DNA from: Lachnospiraceae bacterium
GTDB lineage: Bacteria; Bacillota; Clostridia; Lachnospirales; Lachnospiraceae
Direction: 5' to 3'
Assembly (NCBI GenBank): GCA_910574865.1
Contig: CAJTDN010000002.1
Span: forward strand, 395,297 to 459,296
DNA: 64,000 bases
The position numbers and the translations under genes are program-made. Position 1 is the first letter of the stretch. Each line of letters begins with the position of its first letter. Under the pieces are notes generated by a model that saw only the letters and a list, made by a program, of their open reading frames with translations, ran no database searches and was not told where the DNA came from. This document shows positions 1 through 8,102 of the stretch, piece after piece.

Positions 1-23
1 ATGGATACTACCTTCTTTTTCAC
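1..23 (-). CDS. Start of an unidentified gene running off the left edge
   Basis: Only seven codons lie in the window: a GTG start followed by Lys-Lys-Lys-Val-Val-Ser. An AGGAGG ribosome binding site sits seven bases before the GTG. A short lysine-rich start of this kind is common for secreted proteins and lipoproteins, but nothing more can be said from so few residues. It is transcribed leftward, away from the AraC gene. Confidence 0.45.
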
Positions 24-138
24 GATGATTCCTCCTTCTTTCCTATTGTTTCTCTGGCATTTCCTTATCATTTTGATAAAAAGATTATAAAAATGAAGTC
101 CAAGACACATATAGGATGATATTTTTCCTTTTTAGGAC

Positions 139-182
139 AAAACCGCCGCCTGGAGAAAACTCAAACTCCAAGCGGCGGTTTT
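139..182. terminator. Strong hairpin terminator at the end of the AraC gene
   Basis: Arms of about 17 bases (AAAACCGCCGC-TGGAG and its complement) enclose an AACTCAA-type loop and are flanked by T-rich sequence on both sides, so it can work on either strand. It lies about 40 bases past the stop codon of the AraC-family gene and most likely ends that transcript. Confidence 0.8.
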
Positions 183-219
183 TGCCGTCACCATCACTTT
201 ATGGCCGGAAGAAGGCGGA

Positions 220-1455
220 TTACATCTTGGCCCTCATCAGATTCCGATATTGCTTGGGCGTCCTGCCCTGGTATTTTTTAAACAAACGGGAAAAATAATT
301 CTCATCATTGATGCCCACGCGCTCCGCCACCTCCGAGATTGTCAAATCCGTGGTGGAAAGGTAACGGATGGACGCGAACACTCTTTTTTCATTCATATAA
401 TCCACCACCGACTGCCCCACTTCCTTCTTGAAGCGGGTGGCCAGGTAGCTGACGCTGACATTGCCGTTTTCCGCCAACTCTTTCAAGGTGACCGGCTCTT
501 TCATATTACATTCGATATAATTGATGGCGTCGCGCACAATCTGCGAATAACTTTGCAGGGAATGGTTGCGCACCAGCAGGCAATATTTCCGAATCATCTC
601 GTGCCCCAAATCCCTCATGTCCTTGGCAAACACGCACTCCTCGATTTTTTTCGCGAAGGAACGGGAAAGCCGGTCTATATGAGCCGGGTGCACGGCCGCT
701 TCCTGAACCGCCTTTCGGTAAAGCGTGTTGGAAATAATCATCATGTTCTTCGTCTCCCGCAGCGTGCCGTACCCCTCCCGCTGGTTCACATGGTGGAACA
801 CAAGCCTCTTTTGCGCCTCGAACGCCTCCTCCATGTTCCCACGTCTGATCGCGTCCAGCATCTCATCCTCTTTCCGATAACGCTCTTCCAGTTCCCGCAT
901 AGTCAACGTGGAGCTTTCCTTTTCTTGCGGCGCCGCGGGTTGAATCACTTGTCCGTAATACTCTTCGACACGGTTCACCTCCACCGCCCCTTTGTTTCCA
1001 TAAATATAATGGACCTGCAAAAGGATCAGGCTTTCAAAGGATGCCATCTCCTCCATCCAGGGTACGCCGTACAAGTAATCTTCCAGTTCCTTTTCCTGCA
1101 GAAACGTAAGCTTGTTCTTCTCCATGATTCGCGACACAAGCTGTTTGAGCGGCTCCGTCAAAAACGGGCCGATCCGCATCATCTCCTTCCCTTCCCCGTC
1201 CGTATACACGCCAGGTATCAGGAACGTGTAATAAAGCAGGCCGAACTGGTCCGTAACCACGTAGACCGTGCCTTCCTCGCAATATCTCAAACTGTTTTGT
1301 AATGCCGCCTCGTAATCGAAGTCATGAAAAAAATACTCGCGCAAGCCCCCGTCAAATTCATGAATCTTCTCTTCCGTCAATGACATTCTCTGGGTGGACA
1401 CCCCGAAAACGCGCATCTGCTCTTCCAATTGTTTTATCAAATCCATCTTCTTCAT
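220..1455 (-). CDS. AraC-family transcriptional regulator
   Basis: A DNA-binding regulator of about 410 residues. The last 100 residues are a typical AraC double helix-turn-helix: a first helix pair around VTLKELAENGNVSVSYLA, then the second around TISEVAERVGINDENYFSRL ending in the family signature KKYQGRTPKQYR. The roughly 300 residues in front have no domain I recognise and presumably sense a ligand or a partner. Possible starts are a GTG at 1464, ATG at 1455 and ATG at 1446; the purine-rich GACGGGG best serves 1446 or 1455. It ends in a strong terminator. The nearest gene in the same direction is a broken SDR gene, so its original target may be gone. Family is certain, target unknown. Confidence 0.85.
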   Translation of the reverse strand: MKKMDLIKQLEEQMRVFGVSTQRMSLTEEKIHEFDGGLREYFFHDFDYEAALQNSLRYCEEGTVYVVTDQFGLLYYTFLIPGVYTDGEGKEMMRIGPFLTEPLKQLVSRIMEKNKLTFLQEKELEDYLYGVPWMEEMASFESLILLQVHYIYGNKGAVEVNRVEEYYGQVIQPAAPQEKESSTLTMRELEERYRKEDEMLDAIRRGNMEEAFEAQKRLVFHHVNQREGYGTLRETKNMMIISNTLYRKAVQEAAVHPAHIDRLSRSFAKKIEECVFAKDMRDLGHEMIRKYCLLVRNHSLQSYSQIVRDAINYIECNMKEPVTLKELAENGNVSVSYLATRFKKEVGQSVVDYMNEKRVFASIRYLSTTDLTISEVAERVGINDENYFSRLFKKYQGRTPKQYRNLMRAKM

Positions 1456-1537
1456 CCCCGTCACAAAACAGATTCTTTTCTTTCTATTTTACGGGTATTT
1501 TCCATATTAATCAATCATGAATTTGAAAAAATAAAAT

Positions 1538-2070
1538 TCACCCACATATCAACTCGCCCGAAACCCGTTTCCGCAGCTCGTCCATGCTCCAGCGGCATCC
1601 CTCCGACTTAATCTCCCTTACGACCTCGTACTCCGACCACAGCCCGATTACGCCGTCCGCCGCCAGTTTGAACAGCTTGCCAGATATCGTCGCCGCCTCT
1701 TCCGACGCGAGGAATGCCAAAAAGGGAACCATCCCTTCCGCCGTGCGCTTCATCGCCTCCGGCGCGAAAGATTCTTTTCCGCCATTTCCGGCTCGCCCAC
1801 GTCCCCGAACACCGGTATGGCCTCGCCGCCCTTTCTGACGATTTCATCCGCCGTCGTCTTCGCGTCCCCGTTGAATTTTTCCAGTTCTTCACGCTCCTCA
1901 GGGGTAAAATCAAGCCGTGTCCCTTCGAACGCGTTGATGGAAGACCCCGGTTTCCGGTTGTTCGTGATGACCTTGCATCCATGTTCGGCCAGGCAAAGGG
2001 CGATACACCTTCCCACGCCTTGCCCCGAACCCGTGACAATTGCCGTTTTTCCCGCTAAAACTTGTTCCAT
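1538..2070 (-). pseudogene. Short-chain dehydrogenase/reductase, internally deleted and frameshifted
   Basis: The first 95 or so residues are an SDR N-terminus: an NAD(P)-binding TGSGQGVGR motif and the following beta-alpha units up to GDVGEPE. Near 1750 the frame is lost, and a different frame downstream encodes a clear SDR C-terminus (PFLAFLASEEAATISGKLF). The middle of the protein, including the catalytic Tyr-x-x-x-Lys, is missing; about 170 residues remain against a usual 250-300. A good ribosome binding site (GGAGGAAGG) precedes the ATG at 2070, so the 5' end is original. It cannot make an active oxidoreductase. Confidence 0.8.
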
Positions 2071-2263
2071 GACATCCTTCCTCCGTTTTTTATATTTCCT
2101 TGTAATCGAATAAGGAAAATTTTTTCCTCACCCACGAATCCGCGTATAAACAAAGGCAGCACGTTTTACGCACTGCCCTTTGACATACTAACGCTCTTCA
2201 TATTGTATCTAAATTGCTCCGGGAACGAATAGGATGATTTTTTTGTATTTTAGGAGAAAAGCA

Positions 2264-3443
2264 TTATACTTTACCAATTATCTCTTCCACCACACTATTT
2301 CTCTGATAATCTTTTCCTCCAACAAACCAATTGTATTTGTAAGAAAAGCATGTTCCTAGAATCCCGGCAATTAAAATCAAATTTACAAGAATCCCCAACC
2401 ACTTTTTCCTTATCACCTTGCCATTAATTTCCCTTATAAAGTCAATCAGCAGCCAAATCAGATTAAAAAACACCAAGCCGATAACAAATGCAATCAACGT
2501 TATCCTATAAACAGATGCCTTGTCTATATTCTCCAATACGGAACTTGAAAATGCCATTCCACCGGTAAACGCCAATACGATAGCCGCAAATATCCCCAAA
2601 ATCGTAATGTACTCTTTCTGCATGTCCTTTTGCTTTTCTTCCACCTGGTTCGATAATTTTTTCACATCCTCAATCGACTTTTCAAAGCGTTCTTTTAACA
2701 TTGTTTCAGATTGGCAAATCTTGTTCTCCAATTCTTCTACAAGTATTTTGTTTCTTTCTAACCCTGACAAGGCCTCATTCGCCATGGTTTTTGTATAATT
2801 AATTCTTGCGATATCCAAACTGGCATGGTCATACAACTTGATAATCTCTTTTTTAATATTAATAAGTTTTCCATTTTCATCACGATTTTTATTTGGAACA
2901 TACCTATCTTTGATTGTCTGGATGTTTTGTGCCAAAACATCCAGACTCCCGATACTTGATTCTCCGTCAATCAATGTCAACGTTGAAAATATGTCTGAGT
3001 AAAAATGACGAAAGTTGTCTCCATTACACCTAGCGTCGGTGTACGGAGGGCAACACGCCTCAGCCCATGTGATTTCAAGGGTTTTCAGCGTCATCTTCAA
3101 TCGGCGTACGTCCTTGTACGCCTCATTCATCTTCCTTGAAAACCCTTGAAATCCCTATGGGTGAGGTCGCAGAGTCGTGAAGAGGCATATTTCCCCCCTT
3201 TCAAGGCACTTGAGCGACGCGTACAAGGACGTACGCGGAGTGAAAGTAACGACGAAAGGGGGGGAATATGCCCTTCATCGACCGTGTTGCCTTCCGTATA
3301 CCGACGCTATGATATACAGATTCAAGACGGATGAAAAAATCGATTCTATTCTTTCGCTCACTTAAAACATCTTGCGACTTGGACAAATCTTTAAGAATGT
3401 CATTTAACAAATCTCTTCTTTCTTCTTCATCAAGTATTTTCAT
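2264..3443 (-). pseudogene. Coiled-coil membrane protein, probable Panacea-linked toxin, split by a MITE
   Basis: Two open frames on either side of the MITE are parts of one gene. The 5' part (from 3443, starting MKILDEEERRDLL) runs to codon CAT at 3311-3309; the 3' part resumes with AGG at 3031-3029. Removing the 275-bp element and one TA restores an uninterrupted 300-residue frame. The protein has an acidic N-terminus, a long coiled coil (ERNKILVEELENKI onward) and three membrane segments near the C-terminus. Its ATG lies only four bases after the stop of the Panacea-domain gene, an antitoxin-toxin type of arrangement. Panacea antitoxins are known to pair with many unrelated toxins, including membrane ones; toxicity here is inferred. 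The remaining downstream frame could start at an ATG at 3130 inside the MITE, giving 33 foreign N-terminal residues. Confidence 0.75.
3031..3309. mobile_element. MITE-A copy 1, complete, inserted in the membrane-protein gene
   Basis: The element is 275 bp (3033-3307) bounded by TA dinucleotides at 3031-3032 and 3308-3309, consistent with a TA target duplication as made by IS630/Tc1-mariner transposases. Ends are about 25-bp inverted repeats (TAGCGTCGGTGTACGGAGG at the left, CCTTCCGTATACCGACGCTA at the right). Inside are two hairpins, with stems 3073-3087/3136-3151 and 3184-3201/3255-3272. The loop of the first holds GCGTACGTCCTTGTACGC (3104-3121) and that of the second its exact 18-base complement (3219-3236). 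No transposase is encoded; mobility would need one in trans. Confidence 0.85.
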
Positions 3444-3447
3444 GCCA

Positions 3448-3867
3448 TCATCCTTTGCTTCTAATCAACTCACGGGGAATCACATGATGATCTCCTATCC
3501 CTTCCCTATATATCAGATTCCACGCCTTGCCCGGAGCGTGCGTGTCATTTACCATGTCCCAAGGATTCAGCACGCGTTTCCTCTCCACAATCGGATTGAT
3601 AATTCTTTGATAATCCTGCTCGACCTCCACGTCGTACCGCACTTTGATTGGCAAAGCTCCAAATCCACAATACTGCCGATATACCACCGGAACGACAGGG
3701 CCAAACTGCCAGGCCTCTATATCTTCCATAAACGCTTCTTTTCCAATCTGCAAAAATTCCCTTTGTACGTAGTAAAGAATCTTCTGCAACTGCAAATTGG
3801 AAATCGGACATCTTTCCTTCGTGCACTTATCAATGATATATTTTGCCACATCTAACGCGCAATACAT
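3448..3867 (-). CDS. Panacea-domain (DUF4065, SocA-like) antitoxin
   Basis: A 139-residue protein with the Panacea/DUF4065 hallmarks: an N-terminal ALDVAKYIIDKC helix, then ISNLQLQKILYYVQ, then EDIEAWQFGPVVPVVYRQY, and the C-terminal HAPGKAWNLIYREG. This is the usual full length for a stand-alone antitoxin of the family, which neutralises a toxin encoded next to it. It is the first gene of a two-gene operon; the partner starts four bases later. A consensus-like promoter carrying an inverted repeat lies just upstream. The start at 3867 is preceded by a GGAAGGAGGAAG-type binding site. Because the partner is split by a MITE, this antitoxin may now be an orphan. Confidence 0.88.
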   Translation of the reverse strand: MYCALDVAKYIIDKCTKERCPISNLQLQKILYYVQREFLQIGKEAFMEDIEAWQFGPVVPVVYRQYCGFGALPIKVRYDVEVEQDYQRIINPIVERKRVLNPWDMVNDTHAPGKAWNLIYREGIGDHHVIPRELIRSKG

Positions 3868-3910
3868 CCTCGCTTCCTCCTTTCCATGCCCTTCCTTTCA
3901 CCTTTTTATC

Positions 3911-3940
3911 ATTATACCGCAAGAACATGTGTTCTGTCAA
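3911..3940 (-). promoter_or_regulatory. Promoter and operator of the Panacea operon
   Basis: Read leftward, TTGACA (3940-3935) and TATAAT (3916-3911) are 18 bases apart. Between them lies the inverted repeat AGAACA-CA-TGTTCT (3935-3922), well placed for a repressor, as in autoregulated toxin-antitoxin operons. The Panacea start codon is about 45 bases downstream. Confidence 0.7.
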
Positions 3941-3959
3941 CCTCTTTATGAATTTTTTC

Positions 3960-5210
3960 CTACCTTTTCACCCATTTCCCAAACAGCGTCTTTTTATAGC
4001 GCACCCGCTCTTGTATCGCCTCGTTATAGTCCCCGGCCTTCTGCAGGTATTCCATGCCCTTCTTGATGTCCTCCGGCACGCCCAGCCCCCTGGCATGGAT
4101 GAATCCCAACATGAAAAAGACTTCCTCGTTTTTCCGGCTCACCAAATCCAGGAACTGCCGCGCCTTCACGTAATCCTGCTGCGTGCCCAGGCCATAGAAA
4201 TAACACTTGGCCAGGTAGAGCGCGCCCCAGTTGCTCTTATGGGCATGGGCATAGCTAAGCAATTGAAATGCCTTCACGTAATCGCGCGCCACGCCCCTGC
4301 CGTTAAAGCACATCTCGCCAAGGGTATTGGCACACCCCACCTTGCTGCCGCTGTCGCGCGGTTCCGCCATTCCCCTTTCAAAACAATGCACCGCATAGGC
4401 CAAATCCCGCGGCACCACCTTTCCCTGGTCATACGCATAGCCGACATCATACCACGCCAGCGGCTCGCCGCCCTCAAGGGCCTGCTGGTACCAGTAAAAG
4501 GCGCCCGCCTTGTCTCCCGCCTTGTCCAATTGCTCCGCGTAAAAATACTGCAAGTACGGATTTCCCGTCTCCGCCCCGATTTTGTACAAGTCCCTCGCCT
4601 TTTCCGGCTGGGGAAGGATGATGTCCTCGTCCCCCTGGCGGTAATAGCGGTCCAAATTATTTGCCGCGAAATAAATGCCGCCCCGAAGCGCCTTCCAAAA
4701 CCACTCCTCGCACTGGGAAATGTTTTCCCTCAAATATGCCTTGTACTCCATGCGGTTGGCAAACGAATTTTCTCCCTTTTTCTGGATGCGCAAAAAGTCC
4801 CACCAAAAATAGCTGTTGGCAACGGTATACTGGCAAAACGCATCCCCCGCCTTCGCGCATTCCAACACGCGGTCAAACGCCTCCTTAAGGTCTGCAAACG
4901 GCATATTAGCCTCCACGGAAGGGGTCAGTTCCCCGCTGCGCAGGCAAATCAGCACGCCGAGGGCGCTGCCCTGCTTCACGGACTCATGGTACAGCTTCGT
5001 GGCCCGCCTGTCATCCTCCGGGAAATGATGGCCGTCCCACACGTATCCCGGCCCGCACAAACACCGCGCCAAGAAACAGCTCGCGTCACCGTCCCCGGCG
5101 GCGGACGCCCGCTCCAAAATCTGCAGCCCTTCCGCCCCCTTTCCGGCCCGCATGTCATAATAAATATACTGCAACGCCTGCTCTACCTCGTCACTAAAAC
5201 ATCTTCCCAT
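3960..5210 (-). CDS. Sel1/TPR-like repeat protein
   Basis: A 416-residue protein made of Sel1-type alpha-helical repeats. Clear units carry the A-x-x-x-L-G-x-x-Y-x-x-G pattern: AWYDVGYAYDQGKVVPRDLA, ANTLGEMCFNGRGVARDY, ALYLAKCYFYGLGTQQDY and VFFMLGFIHARGLGVPEDI, each about 36 residues apart; earlier repeats are degenerate. No signal peptide or membrane segment, so cytoplasmic. Sel1 proteins act as protein-protein scaffolds, often in signalling or secretion; no catalytic motif is visible. AAGGAAG precedes the ATG. The gene behind it in the same direction is a membrane protein of unknown role and may be functionally linked. Confidence 0.8.
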   Translation of the reverse strand: MGRCFSDEVEQALQYIYYDMRAGKGAEGLQILERASAAGDGDASCFLARCLCGPGYVWDGHHFPEDDRRATKLYHESVKQGSALGVLICLRSGELTPSVEANMPFADLKEAFDRVLECAKAGDAFCQYTVANSYFWWDFLRIQKKGENSFANRMEYKAYLRENISQCEEWFWKALRGGIYFAANNLDRYYRQGDEDIILPQPEKARDLYKIGAETGNPYLQYFYAEQLDKAGDKAGAFYWYQQALEGGEPLAWYDVGYAYDQGKVVPRDLAYAVHCFERGMAEPRDSGSKVGCANTLGEMCFNGRGVARDYVKAFQLLSYAHAHKSNWGALYLAKCYFYGLGTQQDYVKARQFLDLVSRKNEEVFFMLGFIHARGLGVPEDIKKGMEYLQKAGDYNEAIQERVRYKKTLFGKWVKR

Positions 5211-5313
5211 TTTAAACTACTTCCTTTCCTTATATTATATTAGTATTATTCTCTTAGCCAGTACCAACCGCGACCGCAAATCGGCATGTTTCTTTATGCG
5301 ATTGTGCGCAATG

Positions 5314-6633
5314 TCACGGCGTATACTCTTTCCATTCCGACCAGTTCGGCGTAAAACGCCGGTCATAGTACTCCATAAGCCACTCGGCGGCCTGCCGGTC
5401 GCCGCAGCGGGTCTTGTAATAGTGCAGCCGCCCGTCCACCGGCCACGTCATCTGCACGAGACACCGTCCGTCGTTCTTGTTCCCGGCCGCCACGTCCATG
5501 CATAGGCAGCCACCCGGCAAAAGCAGGTTCACCGCCTGATAGGTGCCGTTCACCAGGCCGTCCGCCACCACTTGCACGTCTGCCCGCTCAAACGTGTCGT
5601 GGCTCTGGAACACCTGCGCCGGCGTCAGCAGGGAGAGCCGTCCCGGCACGTTCTGCCCGGCCGCGCCGTTCACCGTCCCGGAAGAACCAAACTCGGCGGT
5701 TTGCGGCAAAACGACCGAATGTAGGCCACCCCATCCGCCATACCCGCCATTTTCCTCGGCATATTCTTGCCGCGTCTCCCTCTGGCCCTTGCGCCGCCGA
5801 TATTCCCGCAAGACCTTTTCCCACTCCTCGTCCGACTTCTTACGGTACTGCGTATGTTGGTCATATGGCAAGATTATCGCGTCCGGCGCACGAAGTTTCA
5901 CGCAGTCCAGCAACATGGGCAACTCTTTCGGGTTTTTCAACTCGAACATCCACTCCTGCCTCCGATCATCCAGAACAATCATCTGTATGACTTGGGTCAC
6001 CCGGGTTCTGCCCCCCTGTTGGTGGTAGGTCTTCTCGTTTCGCCAAAACACCACCCGAATACGGGAAACGTCCGCGACCACGTCACCGAACACCCACCTC
6101 TTCCCGACTGCCACCTTGTCAAACCATTGGCCGTTTTCCGCGATGTCCTCATCCACCATGGCAAACAACTCCCGCACGTCTGGCGCCTCGTCAGGGTAGG
6201 GCATCTGGGAACGAATCGCCTTGGCCAGGCCGCTCTTCCCCGGACAAATCGCGTCCCGCAAGGCAACGTAAGCCTCATATATCCCGGCCACAAAAAATCC
6301 CACCACGAACACGGCCGCCGCTATCATCTTTATGTATTCTTCCGTCTCCTGGTAATATTGGACTTCCTCCAAGCTCGCCACGATGTACACGGCCACGCAG
6401 GCCCCCAGCGCGAAGAACAGCGCCGTCCAGCCAAGCTTCGTTAAATGGTTCCGGCACCGCTGCAGGCAATAGCCTTCCTCCGGCCCTTTTGGCTCGTGCT
6501 TTTTCTTTAACGCCATCAATCCCAGAATCACCGGAATCGCCCAGAGGCGCAACAGCAGGGCCAGCGAAATGTATATCAGCACGTTCCACGGCCATTTCAG
6601 CCACAATATCGGCTTTACTTCTTTTTCTTCCAT
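5314..6633 (-). CDS. Membrane protein of unknown function
   Basis: About 439 residues. Four hydrophobic segments occupy the first 130 residues (around VLIYISLALLLRLW, AIPVILGLMAL, WTALFFALGACVAVYIV and MIAAAVFVVGFFVAGIY). A soluble middle follows whose strand pattern (RIRVVFWRNEKTYHQ, VTQVIQMIVLDDRR, WMFELKNPKELPMLLD) resembles bacterial PH-like domains. The C-terminal 150 residues contain a glycine-rich linker and an unrecognised domain. An AAGGAG site favours the ATG at 6633 over the in-frame ATG at 6645. I do not recognise the family. It sits directly upstream of the Sel1 gene, same strand, about 100 bases apart. Confidence 0.65.
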   Translation of the reverse strand: MEEKEVKPILWLKWPWNVLIYISLALLLRLWAIPVILGLMALKKKHEPKGPEEGYCLQRCRNHLTKLGWTALFFALGACVAVYIVASLEEVQYYQETEEYIKMIAAAVFVVGFFVAGIYEAYVALRDAICPGKSGLAKAIRSQMPYPDEAPDVRELFAMVDEDIAENGQWFDKVAVGKRWVFGDVVADVSRIRVVFWRNEKTYHQQGGRTRVTQVIQMIVLDDRRQEWMFELKNPKELPMLLDCVKLRAPDAIILPYDQHTQYRKKSDEEWEKVLREYRRRKGQRETRQEYAEENGGYGGWGGLHSVVLPQTAEFGSSGTVNGAAGQNVPGRLSLLTPAQVFQSHDTFERADVQVVADGLVNGTYQAVNLLLPGGCLCMDVAAGNKNDGRCLVQMTWPVDGRLHYYKTRCGDRQAAEWLMEYYDRRFTPNWSEWKEYTP

Positions 6634-6676
6634 GTCAGCAACCATCTCCTTTTCATACCACTAAAATTTTCCATAG

Positions 6677-6727
6677 CAAAAAGGTGAGAAATCCTCAATA
6701 ACCCCGAAGGAACCCACACCTTTTTGA
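6677..6727. terminator. Hairpin between divergent genes
   Basis: AAAAAGGTG and CACCTTTTT form a nine-base stem with T-runs on both sides. It lies between the leftward membrane-protein gene and the rightward BrnTA locus; no gene obviously ends here, so it may insulate the two promoters or be left from a lost gene. Confidence 0.55.
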
Positions 6728-6798
6728 TATTTAGCTTTTTCTAATTATATCAACAAACATTTCCCATGTAAAGACTTGATTTCGGTCGGAATTTTTTG

Positions 6799-6830
6799 TT
6801 GTCAAATACTACGTTCCTTGATATAATGAA
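6799..6830 (+). promoter_or_regulatory. Promoter and possible operator of the BrnT/BrnA operon
   Basis: TTGTCA (6799-6804) and TATAAT (6822-6827) are 17 bases apart. CGTTC and GAACG arms flank the -10 region, a plausible site for the BrnA antitoxin, which is known to autorepress its operon. An AAGGGAGA ribosome binding site follows before the ATG at 6851. Confidence 0.6.
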
Positions 6831-6850
6831 CGAAAAGGGAGATATTATTC

Positions 6851-7132
6851 ATGTTGAAATTTGAATGGGACGAGAATAAAAACACCAGTAATAAAGAAAA
6901 ACACAAGATCTCTTTTGAAACGGCGGCACATGTTTTTGATGATCCCTATTACATTGAAATGTTTGATTTTGAACATAGTTCGGATGAAGACAGATATATT
7001 GCAATTTGAAAAGTCGGAGACGTACTATTCGTAGTATTTACCGAACGAAAAGATACAATTCGATTAATTTCAGCCAGACTTGCAACCCCTGCAGAAAGGA
7101 GCCTTTATTATGACCAAAACATTCACTATTGA
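6851..7132 (+). pseudogene. brnT: BrnT-family toxin with a nonsense codon
   Basis: Translation gives a textbook BrnT (ribonuclease toxin, RelE-like fold): it opens MLKFEWDENKNTSNKEKH, has the FETAAHVFDDP segment, and after codon 52 a TGA (7007-7009) interrupts the usual RYIAIG-KVG stretch where the family has glycine (GGA). The same frame continues without further damage through VLFVVFTERKDTIRLISARLA to its natural stop at 7130. A single G-to-T change would explain it. TGA is used as a normal stop elsewhere in the window, so recoding is unlikely. The gene overlaps brnA by 23 bases. Confidence 0.85.
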
Positions 7133-7289
7133 AAACGGTCAGAAACCCACAGTGGAGCAGCTTAAAGAAATTGAAGAGGCCAAGAAACATCCTATCACTT
7201 TTGACGAAGACTGCCAAGAGCTTTCCCCTGCCATGATGAAAGCTTTTCGAAGTTCCGTCGTACAGCGAAACCGTAAAAAGAAAACCTGA
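7110..7289 (+). CDS. brnA: BrnA-like antitoxin
   Basis: A 59-residue protein starting MTKTFTIENGQKPTVEQL. The segment KHPITFDEDCQELSPAMMKAF matches the C-terminal part of BrnA antitoxins, which bind BrnT and the operon promoter. An upstream in-frame ATG at 7080 is inside brnT and lacks its own context; the ATG at 7110 has AAAGGAG in front. It overlaps the end of brnT, as usual for this pair. With brnT broken it may still repress the shared promoter but has no active toxin to neutralise. Confidence 0.75.
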   Translation: MTKTFTIENGQKPTVEQLKEIEEAKKHPITFDEDCQELSPAMMKAFRSSVVQRNRKKKT

Positions 7290-7382
7290 ACATTTCATCC
7301 TCGGCAGCGTCATGAAGCAATCCATGTAACCCACTTGCTCCTAACTGCCGCGAGTGGATTGAAGCAAAAACGAGGTGACACG

Positions 7383-8102
7383 ATGTTACACATTGCAATT
7401 TGTGATGACGACAAGGCGGCCGTAAAAGCCCATCAGAAAATCGCCGAAACCTGCCTGAAACGACACGGGAGCGTCGGCGAATTCAAGGTTTACACCACCA
7501 GTGACAATCTGCTCTACGACATTTGCGAAGACCATTTTTTCTTCGACCTGATTTTATTAGACATCGAGATGCCGGGGAGCACGGGCATGGAACTCGCCAA
7601 GGCGGTCAAGCCGTACCTGCCGAACGTGAAAATCATTTTCATCACCTCGCACGTCGAATACGCCATCGACGCTTTTGAATTATCCATTTTCCGATACGTG
7701 CCCAAAAACGACATCGAAGCGCGGCTTCCCGCCGCCATCCGGGACGCGGTTTCGTTAATCGAGCTGGAAGACGAAAAAGCCTATACCATCCAGACGAACA
7801 GCCGCCTTGAAAAGATTCCTTACAAGGAAATCTATTATATCGAACGTGACGGGAAATATGCCGCCATCACTGCCGCCGGCGGGGTGTCCAAGGTGCGGAA
7901 AAGCCTGCAGCAAATCCACGAGGAGCTTGACGCGGATGAATTCATTTATATCGACCGGGGCTGCATCGTGAACATGATACATATCATGCAAATCAAGGAC
8001 GGCATGGCGGTGCTGAAAAACGGAGACGCCCTCCCCGTCAGCCGTTCCCATTTGCAAGAGGTAAAAAATCAAATCAACCATTATTGGGGGGCGCACATAT
8101 GA
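7383..8102 (+). CDS. LytTR-family response regulator
   Basis: 239 residues. Receiver domain: acidic pocket DDD at 8-10, phospho-acceptor Asp60 in DLILLDIEMPG, conserved ITSH at the alpha4/beta5 side. LytTR DNA-binding domain from about residue 135 (IPYKEIYYIERDGKYAAI ... ALPVSRSHLQEVK). LytTR regulators of this type bind paired direct repeats about 21 bases apart and often control exporters or peptide signalling. Its stop overlaps the kinase start (ATGA), so the two are translationally coupled. The paired repeats at 11846-11881, before an ABC exporter cassette, are the likely target. GAGGTGA precedes the ATG. Confidence 0.9.
   Translation: MLHIAICDDDKAAVKAHQKIAETCLKRHGSVGEFKVYTTSDNLLYDICEDHFFFDLILLDIEMPGSTGMELAKAVKPYLPNVKIIFITSHVEYAIDAFELSIFRYVPKNDIEARLPAAIRDAVSLIELEDEKAYTIQTNSRLEKIPYKEIYYIERDGKYAAITAAGGVSKVRKSLQQIHEELDADEFIYIDRGCIVNMIHIMQIKDGMAVLKNGDALPVSRSHLQEVKNQINHYWGAHI

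Noticed and set aside
250..1302. A 350-codon open frame on the plus strand opposite the AraC gene
   Set aside because: It has no start context and its composition is that of a reverse shadow of a clear AraC-family gene.
3843..5243. A 466-codon open frame opposite the Sel1-repeat gene
   Set aside because: The other strand shows regular Sel1 repeats and a ribosome binding site; this frame is rich in His/Leu/Arg as shadows of GC-rich genes are.
7007..7009. TGA in brnT and in the GH43 gene as recoded codons
   Set aside because: Many genes here end at TGA (for example the response regulator at 8100-8102, overlapping the kinase start), so TGA is an ordinary stop, and no selenocysteine-like context is visible.
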